Shown: positions 1 to 9,112, counted from the stretch's first letter. The stretch is DNA of 28,366 nt from a bacterium (GCA_009921985.1 RFWS01000004.1:1-28366), one strand, 5' to 3'. The notes: a model not told the origin generated them from the letters alone. Program-made: numbers and translations.

Positions 1-314
1 TTTTCCTAAACTCCGTCCGTCGCGTGGCTTTGCTCTCCAGCGAAAAGTCCAACTCCGTGAAGCTAACCTTCACCAAGAACAACCTGGAGATCGCGGCCAA
101 CACCCCCGACGTGGGCGAGGCGCGGGAGGCGATCCCGGTCCAGTACAAGGGCAAGGATTTCACGATGGCCTTTAATCCGGAGTTTTTGGCCGACCCCCTC
201 AAGAACATCGAGGGGGATACGGTGCATTTCGACTTCATTGACGAACTCAGCCCCGGGGTGATCCGGTACAGCAAGCCGTTCCTCTACGTGATCATGCCCA
301 TGCGCACGGCCTGA
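1..314 (+). CDS. dnaN: DNA polymerase III beta subunit (sliding clamp), C-terminal fragment
   Basis: This is the 3' end of the sliding clamp gene; the reading frame is open from base 3 and the start lies outside the window. The clamp encircles DNA and tethers the replicative polymerase and repair proteins. The visible ~100 residues are the third clamp domain: an FLNSVRRVALLSSEKSN-type opening helix, then strands ending in a YVIMPMR C-terminus, which is typical of beta clamps. A GTG at 24 is an internal valine codon rather than a start, because the homologous residues continue upstream of it. recF follows after 10 bases, the classical dnaN-recF order, so the two are probably co-transcribed. 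Family assignment is firm; only the missing 5' part limits it. Confidence 0.93.
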   Translation, partial: FLNSVRRVALLSSEKSNSVKLTFTKNNLEIAANTPDVGEAREAIPVQYKGKDFTMAFNPEFLADPLKNIEGDTVHFDFIDELSPGVIRYSKPFLYVIMPMRTA

Positions 315-324
315 GCCGGCCGGC

Positions 325-1395
325 GTGCTTCGCCGACTCCGCCTAACTTCGTTCCGTTGCCATTCGTCCCTCGATCTGGAGGGACTCAGTCCCCGCGTGC
401 TGCTGGCCGGGCCAAACGGCCGGGGAAAAACCAGTATCCTGGAATCCGTAGCCATCGTGGCGCGGCTTCGCTCCTTCCGCACCGGAGCCCTCCGGGATTT
501 GACCCGACACGGGGCGGACGGGTGGCGTGCCGAGGCATCGTGGGCGGACGAGGCCGGACCGGTCCGGCTAGCCGTTGTCTGGCGCGGGCAGGGTAGGGAG
601 CTGGAAATGGACGGCCGCACCGGCGCCACCACCGATGAGTTTTGGGGAAGGGCCCTGGCGGTCGTCGCCCACGGCGCCGACACGATCATGCTGGATGGAG
701 GGGCCAGCGAAAGACGCGCAGGGTTCGACCTTCTGCTCGCCGAGCTTGAGCCACACCGTCTGTCGGATCTGCGGCGGCTTAAAGAAATCGCGAGGCAGCG
801 CGGCGCCCTCTTGCGCCATCCGAGACCATCCCGGGAGGAGTGGGAGGCCTGGACCACGCAACTGGCCGAACTTGGGGAAGTTCTCCGGCCCGCGCGCGAA
901 GCGCTGGCGAAAGCCATGCTTCCCCATTTGGAAAAGGCACAGCGCGAATTGGCCGGGGGCACCGAAAAGTTGGCGGTGAAATTTCAACCCGCCGACCTGG
1001 TGCCGAGCACGGGTCCGGACCGGGGCCGACTTTGGGAAAGGGAGCGGGAGCGGGGACTGAATTTGGCCGGACCGCAGCGGGATGACTGGGAGTTCAGCCT
1101 GGCCGGCAAAAGCCTCGCCAAGTTTGGATCGGAGGGGCAGCGGCGGACGGGATGCCTGGCCGTAAGGCTCGCGGAGCTGGAGCTGATCCGGGAAAAGCGC
1201 AAACGCACACCTGTGCTTTTGGTGGATGATGCCCTCAAGGAGCTGGACGCCGCCCGGCGGGAAGCGTTTTGGAGGGCGGTGCCGGAATCGGTCCAGCTGT
1301 TATACGCGACGGCCCACGACCGGCCGGACGGGAGGAGCGGTTCTTGGGTTATTCTTGAGATCTCCTCCGGTTCGGCGCGTCGGGCCGAGTCCTGA
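325..1395 (+). CDS. recF: DNA replication and repair protein RecF
   Basis: RecF is an SMC-like ATPase that helps load RecA at single-stranded gaps (with RecO and RecR) and supports restart of stalled forks. The 356 residues match the usual family length of about 360. A Walker A motif GPNGRGKTS lies at about residues 29-37, a signature-type FGSEGQRRTG at about 266-275, and a Walker B LLVDD with the aspartates near 301-302, followed by KELD where most relatives have SELD. GPQRDDWEF before the signature is also a RecF hallmark. The start is GTG, 10 bases after dnaN; there is no other good start near. The C-terminal tail after the Walker B region is polar and poorly conserved. The assignment is secure from motifs plus position. 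Confidence 0.93.
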   Translation: MLRRLRLTSFRCHSSLDLEGLSPRVLLAGPNGRGKTSILESVAIVARLRSFRTGALRDLTRHGADGWRAEASWADEAGPVRLAVVWRGQGRELEMDGRTGATTDEFWGRALAVVAHGADTIMLDGGASERRAGFDLLLAELEPHRLSDLRRLKEIARQRGALLRHPRPSREEWEAWTTQLAELGEVLRPAREALAKAMLPHLEKAQRELAGGTEKLAVKFQPADLVPSTGPDRGRLWERERERGLNLAGPQRDDWEFSLAGKSLAKFGSEGQRRTGCLAVRLAELELIREKRKRTPVLLVDDALKELDAARREAFWRAVPESVQLLYATAHDRPDGRSGSWVILEISSGSARRAES

Positions 1396-1468
1396 GCCTT
1401 GCCAAGGCGCCGGCCGAACCGATACGCTCCTCGCCCCTTTGAACACAAAACTTTTAAGGAGCTAAGCC

Positions 1469-3529
1469 ATGGCCACTGAAGTCGGACCCGTAAAAACCGT
1501 GGAGGTCGCCCCCCTGCGGCCACTGAACATTCCCAACCGCCTTGCCCCGACTCCCACGCAAGGGCCGAAATTTCCCGTAAAGGTCAAAAACGCCGCTGGG
1601 CATGAAGTCACGCTGGCCGACCCGGTTATGACCCGGGCTCTCGTGGCGCTGATGGACACGCATGCCGTCATCGGGGGAGCCGCCTGTCACTGGGGCGGGC
1701 CCGCGGCCTTGGCGGAAATCATGTCTGCCATCCACGGGATCATGTTCGCGGTGAAGGGCCGCCCCTGGCACGAGGCGTATCACTTCGTCAACGATGCCGG
1801 GCACACGGAGAACGGGGTCTATGCCCTGCGTGCGCAGTATGGGTTCGACGGCATGACCTTCGACGACCTGAAAAAATTTCGGAGCATCGACAGCAAGCTG
1901 ACCGGCCACGGCGAAAGCCATCTGAATCCTGAGGGGGTCTTTATCAGTAACGGGCCGCTGGGGTCTGGCATCCCGGTCGCGCAGGGCCTGGCCCTTGGCG
2001 ACAAACTGGCGAAGCGGGACCGGCTGACGTTTTGTGTGATTTCCGACGGCGCCTGCATGGAGGGTGAGGCAAAGGAGGCCCTCGCGGCGATTCCCGGTTT
2101 GGCCGGGCGGGGTGAACTGAACCCGCTCGTACTCGTTGTTTCCGACAATGACACCAAGCTCTCTGGCCGGATTTCCAAAGACAGCTTCACGATGGAGCCG
2201 TCGTTTGCCGCCATGGCTCCGCTCGGTTGGAACGTGCGCCACGTGCAGGATGGGCAGGATCTGCAAAAAGTTTTCCTCGCCGTCGAGCAGGCGGTGACCG
2301 AAGCGAAGGGAGATCCGCGTCGGCCGGTTTGTCTCTGGGTGAAGACCATCAAGGGATTTGGAGTGAAAGAGACGGAGCAAAACTCTTCGGGTGGACACGG
2401 CTTTCCGCTGAAGGACGGCGAAAAAATCGTGGAGTTCGTGAACGAGATCACCGGCGGCAAGACTCCGGCGGTGTTGGCCGCATGGGCGCAGTCGTTGCGC
2501 AAGGCGTGGGAGGAAAAGCAGGCCGCCAAGAAAAACTCGCCGGCTACAACGGCGGCGTCCGTGAAAAAGGAGAAGGTGCAGGCGGGATTCTCACGTGCGA
2601 TGACCCGCGCGGCACAGGAAGGACTGCCGGTGCTTTCGATCAGTGCCGACCTGCCGGGCTCCACCGGGGTGGCGGCGTTTCAAAAAGCGGTGCCGGGCCG
2701 GTCCTTCGATATCGGCGTAGCGGAGGCCAACATGATCAGCACCTGCGCGGGCCTGGCGAAAACGGGCTTTCTGCCGGTGGCCGATACGTTTTCCCAATTT
2801 GGCATCACCAAGGGAAACCTCCCGATCATCATGGCGGCCCTGTCCCAGGGACCGGTGGTGGCGGCGTTCACCCACGCCGGGTTTCAGGATGCGGCGGACG
2901 GTGCCTCGCATGAGGCCACGACTTACTTTGCCGCGGTTTCCTCGATTCCCCACACGCTGGCCATCTCGGTCAGCTGCTCGGAGCAGGCAGACGCCCTGAT
3001 GCTGGAGTCGTTCCGGCGTCTGGCGAAAGAGCGGCAGGCGGGCAAGGACGGGGAAAACGCGATCTTCTTCGCCGGGCGGGAAGACTTTCCCTCTCGGATC
3101 GGGGATCGGCCCAACGGATATCCGTGGGGTAAAGCGGAAATCCTGCGCAAGGGCAAGGACGTGACGTTGGTGGCCTGCGGGCCGTTGGTGCCCTTGGCCC
3201 TGGAGGCGGCCGAATTGTTGGCCAAGGACGGCAAGCAGGCTTCGGTCATTGATAATCCTTTCGTGAATCGACCGGATGTGGCCACGATCGGCGGAGTTTT
3301 GGCGGAGACAGGAGGGCGGCTGGTCACGGCGGAGGATCACCAGGTTGTCGGTGGCATGGGGGCCATGTTGGTGCACGCCCTGAACCTGGCTGGAATCGGA
3401 GTGAAGAGTGCGGCGATCGGCATGCGGGGGGAGTTCGGGCGTTCTGCCTACAGCGCCCACGAGCTTTACGACCACTTTGGCATGGGCCCGAAGCATATCG
3501 CCGAGGCCGCCGGGAAGCTTTGCCACTGA
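1469..3529 (+). CDS. tkt: Transketolase
   Basis: Transketolase moves two-carbon ketol units between sugar phosphates in the non-oxidative pentose phosphate pathway or Calvin-type cycles, using thiamine diphosphate. The 686 residues fit the family (about 660-690). Visible elements are the GPLGSG loop (about 162-167), the thiamine/metal motif ISDG...EGE ending at the asparagine of VSDND (about 191-228; SDG here instead of the common GDG), SGGHGF in the first half, a VAEANM segment carrying the likely catalytic glutamate (about E419), and FTHAGF with a conserved histidine (about 469). The start is well fixed by AAGGAG at 1456-1461, seven bases before the ATG. A 73-base gap separates it from recF, so it may have its own promoter. 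The next gene overlaps its end by 10 bases. Confidence 0.93.
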   Translation: MATEVGPVKTVEVAPLRPLNIPNRLAPTPTQGPKFPVKVKNAAGHEVTLADPVMTRALVALMDTHAVIGGAACHWGGPAALAEIMSAIHGIMFAVKGRPWHEAYHFVNDAGHTENGVYALRAQYGFDGMTFDDLKKFRSIDSKLTGHGESHLNPEGVFISNGPLGSGIPVAQGLALGDKLAKRDRLTFCVISDGACMEGEAKEALAAIPGLAGRGELNPLVLVVSDNDTKLSGRISKDSFTMEPSFAAMAPLGWNVRHVQDGQDLQKVFLAVEQAVTEAKGDPRRPVCLWVKTIKGFGVKETEQNSSGGHGFPLKDGEKIVEFVNEITGGKTPAVLAAWAQSLRKAWEEKQAAKKNSPATTAASVKKEKVQAGFSRAMTRAAQEGLPVLSISADLPGSTGVAAFQKAVPGRSFDIGVAEANMISTCAGLAKTGFLPVADTFSQFGITKGNLPIIMAALSQGPVVAAFTHAGFQDAADGASHEATTYFAAVSSIPHTLAISVSCSEQADALMLESFRRLAKERQAGKDGENAIFFAGREDFPSRIGDRPNGYPWGKAEILRKGKDVTLVACGPLVPLALEAAELLAKDGKQASVIDNPFVNRPDVATIGGVLAETGGRLVTAEDHQVVGGMGAMLVHALNLAGIGVKSAAIGMRGEFGRSAYSAHELYDHFGMGPKHIAEAAGKLCH

Positions 3530-4944
3530 AAGCAGCAGGCGGCCGCCGCCGCGCGGTCTGGGGGTTGGGGCTTTGGCTGACCGTGACCATGGCGGCCTGG
3601 CCCGGGATGCAGATCTATGTGCTGGAACCGGAAAAACCGGAGGCCCCCCACGACCTGATTCTCGTCGAGAAGGAGGCAACCAAGGACGGGACCAGCATAT
3701 TGATGGAACCGGGCGGGGCCGAAAAAAAAATCGCCACAGATAAGATTGTGGCCCGGCTGACTCCCGCGCCCGCGCAAGGCACCAAGGTGGACCGAAAAAC
3801 AGCGGTGGCGGCGATCAACGCCCTGCTCGAGGCCAAAGCCAGGGCCGTGGCCCTAGAAAGGACTCTGCAGGAAGAAGTGGAAAAATGGAAAAAGATCCTC
3901 GACCAGTTGCCCAGCGAGGAAGATCCCGAGGCCCTGGCCAAAGCCGAGGCGGCCTTTGCAGAGGCCGTGAGCAAGACCATGACCAGGCCCTACGACCCGG
4001 CAACCGCCTACACCCCGGAGGAATTGTCGACCCAAGTCAAAACCTTTGAAGATCTGAAAAAATCCTTCCCCACTCGCACGGAAGAAATTGAGCGGCTGGC
4101 TGAGCCTTGGAGGGTGGAGCAGACCGAGATGGCTGCGGGAAACAAGAAGCTCGAGGGAAGGTGGCTCAGCCCGGCGGAATGGGACAAAGAAAAAGGGGCC
4201 CGACAAAAGGCGGCTCGCGAAGCCTTCCTGGCCAAATTGGAAATTCCGGAGGCCTCACCGGTCCTGATTGGCCAAGGGATTCTTCTGGCGGCGGCGGGAG
4301 CGGCGCTGCTGGCGGCTTTTTTGGGTGCCAGCTTTCTTTTCCACGGAATTTTGGAATTTATCCGGCACCGGGCCTGGTGGAAGGGGACGGCATGGACGCT
4401 GGCCGGGGCGGCCATCATTGCGGTGCTGGGAAAGGCGACGGGCTTGGTGTTGAGCGTCCCGGAAGCCCCGGAGGCTGCGGCGCTGGGCAACGCGGAAAGC
4501 ATTGAGGAAATCTTTTGGTGTCAGGGTGGGAAAAAGGAATCCTTCCCGCAGGAATTCCGGATCAACGCTCCCGATCTCAACGCCTGGTTTCACAAGCGCC
4601 TCAGGTTTGCCCCCCTGAAAGTCACGGAAATCGCGGTGCTTACCGCGGAAGGCTGGGTCGTGGAAGCCCAGGACGGCGTGCTTCGGCTGGATCGAACCGG
4701 GCGATTCTTGGGGCGGAATTTTGTGCTTCGGCATGAAATGACCTTCAACCGCACAGAGAGGGGAGAGGACATTTACCGCATCGAAGCCACGGTGGGCCGG
4801 CTTCCCCTGCCGCCGGCCCTGGTGCTGAGGTCTTGGAACCAATGGATCGAAACTCTGGCCAAGATGACCGCGGCTATCGGTGCGGCGGAGCATCTCGCCC
4901 TGGAAAGAATTGAAAAAGGGGCGGTGATTTTTTCCGGAAAATAA
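3520..4944 (+). CDS. Unrecognised membrane protein with coiled-coil-like exported region
   Basis: I do not recognise a named family. From a TTG start the protein is 474 residues. Residues 1-30 look like a signal peptide or anchor (three arginines, then a hydrophobic stretch). A charged, Ala/Glu/Lys-rich helical region follows (about 85-235) and may form coiled coil. Two hydrophobic helices lie at about 246-270 and 289-312. The last 150 residues are a soluble, probably beta-rich domain with LPLPPALVLRSWN near the end. The TTG start overlaps the transketolase end by 10 bases, suggesting coupling; an in-frame ATG at 3589 is the alternative but would cut off the signal-like segment. It sits 87 bases before moxR, so it could be an accessory of the Bat operon, which is only inference from position. 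The start is uncertain. Confidence 0.7.
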   Translation: MPLKAAGGRRRAVWGLGLWLTVTMAAWPGMQIYVLEPEKPEAPHDLILVEKEATKDGTSILMEPGGAEKKIATDKIVARLTPAPAQGTKVDRKTAVAAINALLEAKARAVALERTLQEEVEKWKKILDQLPSEEDPEALAKAEAAFAEAVSKTMTRPYDPATAYTPEELSTQVKTFEDLKKSFPTRTEEIERLAEPWRVEQTEMAAGNKKLEGRWLSPAEWDKEKGARQKAAREAFLAKLEIPEASPVLIGQGILLAAAGAALLAAFLGASFLFHGILEFIRHRAWWKGTAWTLAGAAIIAVLGKATGLVLSVPEAPEAAALGNAESIEEIFWCQGGKKESFPQEFRINAPDLNAWFHKRLRFAPLKVTEIAVLTAEGWVVEAQDGVLRLDRTGRFLGRNFVLRHEMTFNRTERGEDIYRIEATVGRLPLPPALVLRSWNQWIETLAKMTAAIGAAEHLALERIEKGAVIFSGK

Positions 4945-5013
4945 AAGGGTGCCCTCGGCGGGAGGTGCTGCCGAACGGGTTGAAAAACCGCCCGTCCCTG
5001 CGAAGATGTCATG

Positions 5014-5020
5014 AAGGAGG
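5014..5020 (+). promoter_or_regulatory. Ribosome binding site of moxR
   Basis: AAGGAGG is a full match to the anti-Shine-Dalgarno sequence. It lies 11 bases before the ATG at 5032 and falls just after an in-frame ATG at 5011, so it argues for the 5032 start and against the upstream one. Confidence 0.75.
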
Positions 5021-5031
5021 ATTTTCATTTT

Positions 5032-6012
5032 ATGACAAAAAAGGGATCGGACTGGGCGGCACGGATCAAGGGGGAGGTCCAAAAATCCATTATTGGGCAG
5101 GACGTGGTCATCGAGCGGCTTCTCGTCGCCCTGCTTTCCAACGGACACGTCCTTTTGGAGGGGCTGCCCGGCCTTGCCAAGACCCTGCTCATCAAAAGCC
5201 TCGGCGTGGCGATGGGGCTGGAGTTTGAACGCATCCAGTTTACCCCGGACCTTCTGCCCAGCGACGTGGTTGGCACGATGGTGTTCCAACCCAAGGAGGG
5301 AAATTTCCGCGTCCACCGGGGTCCGGTCTTTGCTAACTTGGTCCTTGCGGACGAAATCAACCGGGCGCCGGCCAAGGTACAGAGCGCCTTGTTGGAGGCC
5401 ATGCAGGAACGGCAGGTTACGATTGGCGGGGAAACACACCAACTTCCCCGCCCCTTCCTGGTCATGGCCACGCAGAATCCGCTGGAACAGGAGGGAACCT
5501 ATCCGCTTCCTGAAGCCCAGACGGACCGCTTTCTTTTCAAGCTGCTAGTCGACTATCCATCCGAACAAGAGGAGCGGGCGATGATGGAGCGTTGGGGCCA
5601 GCTGACGCACCAACCCAAACTGCAGGCGGTCTCTTCCGGCGAGGAACTTCTCACTCTGCGCGATCAGGTGGATGATGTGCACCTTAGTCCGCCACTGCAG
5701 GCCTACATGCTCGCTTTGGTTCGGGCGACGCGGCAGGCCGCGGACGGTGCGAATGGAGGGAACAAAGGCGCGGCTAAGTTTCTGTCGTATGGAGCCAGCC
5801 CCCGCGCCTCTTTGGCCTTGGTCCAGGCCACGCGGGCCTTGGCGTGGCTCCAGGGGATGGATCACGGAACCCCGGAGGTTGTGCAGAACGTTTTTCTCGA
5901 TTCCCTCCGTCACCGCGTAGGACTCACCTATGAGGCCGAGGCGGAGGAGACGACCACCGATGAAATTCTGAGGGGTGTGCTGGATCGTGTGCCGGTTCCC
6001 GCGGGAGTGTAA
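5032..6012 (+). CDS. moxR: MoxR-family AAA+ ATPase
   Basis: MoxR ATPases act as chaperone-like remodelling enzymes that work with VWA-domain partners encoded beside them. This 326-residue protein has a Walker A GLPGLAKT (about 44-51), Walker B VLADEIN (about 104-110), sensor-1 ATQNP (about 146-150), and a C-terminal lid with SPRAS, which carries the sensor-2 arginine. The order and spacing fit the family closely, and length is normal. I chose ATG 5032 because AAGGAGG precedes it by 11 bases; an in-frame ATG at 5011 would add seven residues but has no such site. It opens a six-gene Bat-type operon; the DUF58 gene starts 24 bases after its stop with its own AAGGAGG. It is cytosolic and the likely engine of the complex. 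Confidence 0.93.
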   Translation: MTKKGSDWAARIKGEVQKSIIGQDVVIERLLVALLSNGHVLLEGLPGLAKTLLIKSLGVAMGLEFERIQFTPDLLPSDVVGTMVFQPKEGNFRVHRGPVFANLVLADEINRAPAKVQSALLEAMQERQVTIGGETHQLPRPFLVMATQNPLEQEGTYPLPEAQTDRFLFKLLVDYPSEQEERAMMERWGQLTHQPKLQAVSSGEELLTLRDQVDDVHLSPPLQAYMLALVRATRQAADGANGGNKGAAKFLSYGASPRASLALVQATRALAWLQGMDHGTPEVVQNVFLDSLRHRVGLTYEAEAEETTTDEILRGVLDRVPVPAGV

Positions 6013-6036
6013 GGAGGAGGCGAAGGAGGCTTCCGG

Positions 6037-6948
6037 ATGACCACCGTGACCGGCCCCGGCGAAACCGCCCGCAAGGCTCCGCTGGCCATGCTTCGCCGAC
6101 TGGAGTGGCGCGTCCGCATGGCAGCCGACTCCTTTCTCGGGGGTGAATATCGCTCCGCCTTCCGGGGGCGTGGCCGCGAATTCGATCAGGTCGTCAAATA
6201 CGAGTACGGTGATGATATCCGGGACGTTGACTGGAACGTTTCGGCCCGGTTGGGCGAATTGTACCGCAAAAAGTTTATCGAGGAACGGGAGCTTACCGTA
6301 ATCCTGCTGCTGGAGGACACTCCCTCTCTCCAATTCGGTTCCGGTAGCCGGACCAAACGCGAGGCGCTGCTGGAAATCGCCGGACTTTTTGCCCTCACCG
6401 CCGCCGGCAACCGTGACCGGGTGGGTTTTTGGCACGCCACGCCCACCGGTCACGAGGTTCGACAGCCGGTGCGCGGCCGGGTGAACATTGTCCGCACCGC
6501 GGCCACCCTGCTGGGCCAACCCATCCCCAAATTGGAAGACGGGACGGAAGTGGCGGTGGATTGGAAGCTGTTCTTTCATGCCTTCCCCAAGCACAGCGTG
6601 GTTCTTTGGTTTGGGGACTTTCCCCCGCGTTCGCCCGGAGCGGGCTGGGCGGCGCTGAAGAAGCGCTATGAGATCATCGGGGTGCGCGTGGACGATCCTT
6701 GGGATCTGGAACTTCCCTCCGCGGGAATACTTCCGGCGGTGGATCCGGAAACGGGGGAAGTCTTGGCGTTCGACACCGGAACTTTTGAAAGCCAGAGCCG
6801 CCATGATGCCTGGAAACAGGAGCGGGAACAGGCATGGGAAGAGTGGTTTACCAGCCCGTTGCAGCGTCTGACGGTCGGTACCGAAGGCGACCCCTTGGAC
6901 CCGATGGTGGCTTTCTTCAAAAGGAGAATGAAGGGAGTCCGGCGGTGA
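6037..6948 (+). CDS. DUF58 domain protein of the Bat operon
   Basis: DUF58 proteins are almost always encoded between moxR and VWA genes; their biochemical role is unknown, although the fold resembles a VWA domain. This 303-residue protein shows the family core YGDDIRDVDWNVSAR (about 57-71) followed by a KKFIEERE-type segment, and a VILLLEDTPS strand that corresponds to the VWA first strand (about 88-97). No membrane helix is apparent, so it is probably cytosolic and may bridge the ATPase and the membrane VWA proteins. Its ATG is preceded by AAGGAGG at 6023-6029 with a seven-base spacer. Its stop overlaps the GTG start of the next gene by four bases, indicating translational coupling. Confidence 0.92.
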   Translation: MTTVTGPGETARKAPLAMLRRLEWRVRMAADSFLGGEYRSAFRGRGREFDQVVKYEYGDDIRDVDWNVSARLGELYRKKFIEERELTVILLLEDTPSLQFGSGSRTKREALLEIAGLFALTAAGNRDRVGFWHATPTGHEVRQPVRGRVNIVRTAATLLGQPIPKLEDGTEVAVDWKLFFHAFPKHSVVLWFGDFPPRSPGAGWAALKKRYEIIGVRVDDPWDLELPSAGILPAVDPETGEVLAFDTGTFESQSRHDAWKQEREQAWEEWFTSPLQRLTVGTEGDPLDPMVAFFKRRMKGVRR

Positions 6949-7985
6949 ATCCGGCGCCAACGTTTCTCCCTGGGGGCTGGACCCTGGCCGAACCGAGCTG
7001 GTTGCTGGCCTTGCTTCTCCTGCCCTTGGCGGTGTGGTGGAGAAGTCGCCGTCCGCGTCCCGTGCTGGTCATTCCCCGCGTGGCAAAATGGGCGGGGGCG
7101 CCGGCGGTATCCATGGGGAGGATGCCCTCTGTTCTGGCCGCGGCCGGGTTTTTGGCCTTGGTTGTGGCCTTGGCCCGGCCCCAGCAGCTGGAGGAGAAGA
7201 AGCAGGTGCGCCAGAAGGGCTACGATATCATGTTGGCTATCGATCTTTCCCCCAGCATGCTGGCCGAGGATTACGAAGGGCCGCAGGGCCGGATCAACCG
7301 GTTGCAGGCGATTCAGCCGATCATCGAGGCCTTTATTTCCCGGCGGCCTGCCGACCGGATCGGGGTGGTGGTTTATGGGGGCCGTGCCTACACCCTCTCC
7401 CCGCTGACCTTTGATCACGACTGGCTCGCCCGGCAGATTCGGCGCCTGAAAATCGGCTTGGTGGAGGATGCCACCGCGGTTGGCGACGGCCTGGGACTCG
7501 CCGTAACCCGGCTGGAGCAGGCTGAACGAGATAAGGGCGGTCAGCGAAAGGGCGCGTTTGTCATCCTGCTGACCGACGGCTCGAACAACAGCGGCGTCTT
7601 GGCCCCTCTTCAGGCGGCGGAACTGGCCCGAAGCCGCGGGATTCCGGTCTACACGATCGGAGCGGGGCGACCCGGGATCGTGCCGATGCCGGTGGTGGAC
7701 AACGCCGGCAGAAAATTGGGCTACCGGCAGGCGATCTCCGATTTGGATGAGGAGACGTTGCAGCAGATTGCCTCCATCACGGACGGAAAATTCTTTCGCG
7801 CCATGGACGTCGGCACGGCGGAGGCGGCTTTTGCCGCCATCGACAAAAGGCAGCGGATTGAATTCAACGCCAAAGCCCAGATCCGCGCACATGAATGGTT
7901 TGCCGCCTTTGCCGCCCCGGGTTTGGCCTGTTTTTTTGTAGGGATCGCTCTGGCTCGTCCGGGCCGGTGGGGAGGAGTCGTATGA
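6945..7985 (+). CDS. batA: VWA-domain membrane protein, BatA-like
   Basis: BatA-type proteins are inner-membrane proteins with a periplasmic or cytosolic VWA domain, part of the Bacteroides aerotolerance (Bat) set. The 346 residues show the standard layout: a helix at about 18-33, a second at about 61-79 ending in ALARPQ, a VWA domain from about 95, and a last helix near the C-terminus. The metal-binding MIDAS is intact: DLSPS with D100, S102 and S104, a following threonine in EDATAVGDG, and LLTDGSNN. The frame is open from 6834, but GTG 6945 is the better start: it gives a 4-base overlap with the DUF58 stop and has AAGGGAG at 6931-6937 seven bases before it. The next gene overlaps by four bases. 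Confidence 0.9.
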   Translation: MNPAPTFLPGGWTLAEPSWLLALLLLPLAVWWRSRRPRPVLVIPRVAKWAGAPAVSMGRMPSVLAAAGFLALVVALARPQQLEEKKQVRQKGYDIMLAIDLSPSMLAEDYEGPQGRINRLQAIQPIIEAFISRRPADRIGVVVYGGRAYTLSPLTFDHDWLARQIRRLKIGLVEDATAVGDGLGLAVTRLEQAERDKGGQRKGAFVILLTDGSNNSGVLAPLQAAELARSRGIPVYTIGAGRPGIVPMPVVDNAGRKLGYRQAISDLDEETLQQIASITDGKFFRAMDVGTAEAAFAAIDKRQRIEFNAKAQIRAHEWFAAFAAPGLACFFVGIALARPGRWGGVV

Positions 7986-9112
7986 GCCTGCTTTCTGAAA
8001 TTCACTGGGAACAGCCGTGGATCCTTGCGCTTGTGCCTCTGGCCTTCCTTTTGGCCTGGCAGGTTTTCCGCGGGAAAGGTGGGCGAGGAAGTTCCCTCCG
8101 GTTGCCCAAAGTGTTGCGGCGGTGGGCGGGAGCGCGTGCGGTGACCGAGCGGCCTGCCGCCAGACGTCAGGCAAGGGGCGGGTGGCTTGGATTGGGGAGC
8201 GCGCTGGTGCTGATGGCCCTGGCTCGCCCCCAGTGGGGAAATCTGGAGGAGACCGTGTTTGACCAGTCGCGGGAAGTGCTCATCGCGCTGGATCTCTCCG
8301 CCAGCATGTTGGCGGAGGATGTGAAGCCGACGAGGTTGGCCCGGGCGAAGCTTTTGATCGGCGCGCTCCTGGACGAACTGCAGGGAGAGCGGGTGGGGTT
8401 GGCGGTCTTTGCCGGAACCGCGTTCCTGCAGGTGCCGATGAGTTCGGATTACGAAATTATGAGGGACATTCTGACCGGCCTGGATCCCTCCTATTTGCCC
8501 CAGGCGGGCACGGACTATGCCGGAATGCTGCGGGTGGCCAACGAGGCATTCGGACAAAGCACGGCGGCGGACCGGTTTCTCATCGTGCTGAGCGATGGAG
8601 AGGCGCACGACCCGAACTGGCGGCAGGCTCTGGAAGAGCTGAAGAAAAAGGAGGTGAAAGTCATTTCCCTTGGAATTGGGACGGCTTCCGGGGGTCTGGT
8701 TCCCGACGGCCAGGGAGGTGTGGTCAAAGATGGTCGGGGCGCCGCGGTGTTGTCCAGGCTCGAACCCGCGACCCTGGAGGAGTTGGCGAAGGTCACGGGA
8801 GGTGTCTATCGCGAGGCATCCAACTGGGTTGATTTGGCGGAGGTGATCAAGGAGACCGTGGCTCAGGGGAAAGCCGGGGATTTTTCCAAAACACGGGATG
8901 TCAGAATGGCCGAGCGGTTCCAGTGGTTTCTGGCGCCGGGAATCTTGTTGCTGGCCGTAAGCTTCGCGCTGGAAATTCCGTCCCTGCCAAACCGCCGTCG
9001 GCTTGCGATGGGCACAACCACCGCGGGCGAGCCGCTGCCCTTGCCGCCGGAAAAGAAAAGCACCCGATTGGTTTCCAAGGAGGGCCCGCCGGTGCTGGCC
9101 AGAAAAAGATGA
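7982..9112 (+). CDS. batB: VWA-domain membrane protein, BatB-like
   Basis: This is a second VWA membrane protein, paralogous to the gene before it. The 376 residues have helices at about 10-26 and 67-83 (again ending in ALARPQ), a VWA domain with intact MIDAS DLSAS (D104, S106, S108) and a later VLSDGEAHD aspartate, and a final helix at about 313-332, followed by a 45-residue polar tail. BatA and BatB pairs are thought to form a membrane complex served by MoxR. The ATG at 7982 overlaps the previous stop (ATGA) and has GGAGGAG a few bases upstream; the frame extends further 5' but those codons lie inside batA. The next gene again starts at an ATGA overlap. Confidence 0.9.
   Translation: MSLLSEIHWEQPWILALVPLAFLLAWQVFRGKGGRGSSLRLPKVLRRWAGARAVTERPAARRQARGGWLGLGSALVLMALARPQWGNLEETVFDQSREVLIALDLSASMLAEDVKPTRLARAKLLIGALLDELQGERVGLAVFAGTAFLQVPMSSDYEIMRDILTGLDPSYLPQAGTDYAGMLRVANEAFGQSTAADRFLIVLSDGEAHDPNWRQALEELKKKEVKVISLGIGTASGGLVPDGQGGVVKDGRGAAVLSRLEPATLEELAKVTGGVYREASNWVDLAEVIKETVAQGKAGDFSKTRDVRMAERFQWFLAPGILLLAVSFALEIPSLPNRRRLAMGTTTAGEPLPLPPEKKSTRLVSKEGPPVLARKR

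Noticed and set aside
63..987. Long antisense open frames across recF
   Set aside because: They lie opposite a gene with clear RecF motifs, have Arg/Ser/Pro-rich shadow composition and no recognisable domain.
1454..3679. Minus-strand open frames of 280-360 codons opposite transketolase
   Set aside because: High GC removes stop codons from the opposite strand; the products show no family motif and would fully overlap a certain gene.
4945..5010. Hairpin-like ACGGG...CCCGT in the moxR leader
   Set aside because: Short imperfect stem with a bulge, no T run and no overlap with the ribosome binding site.
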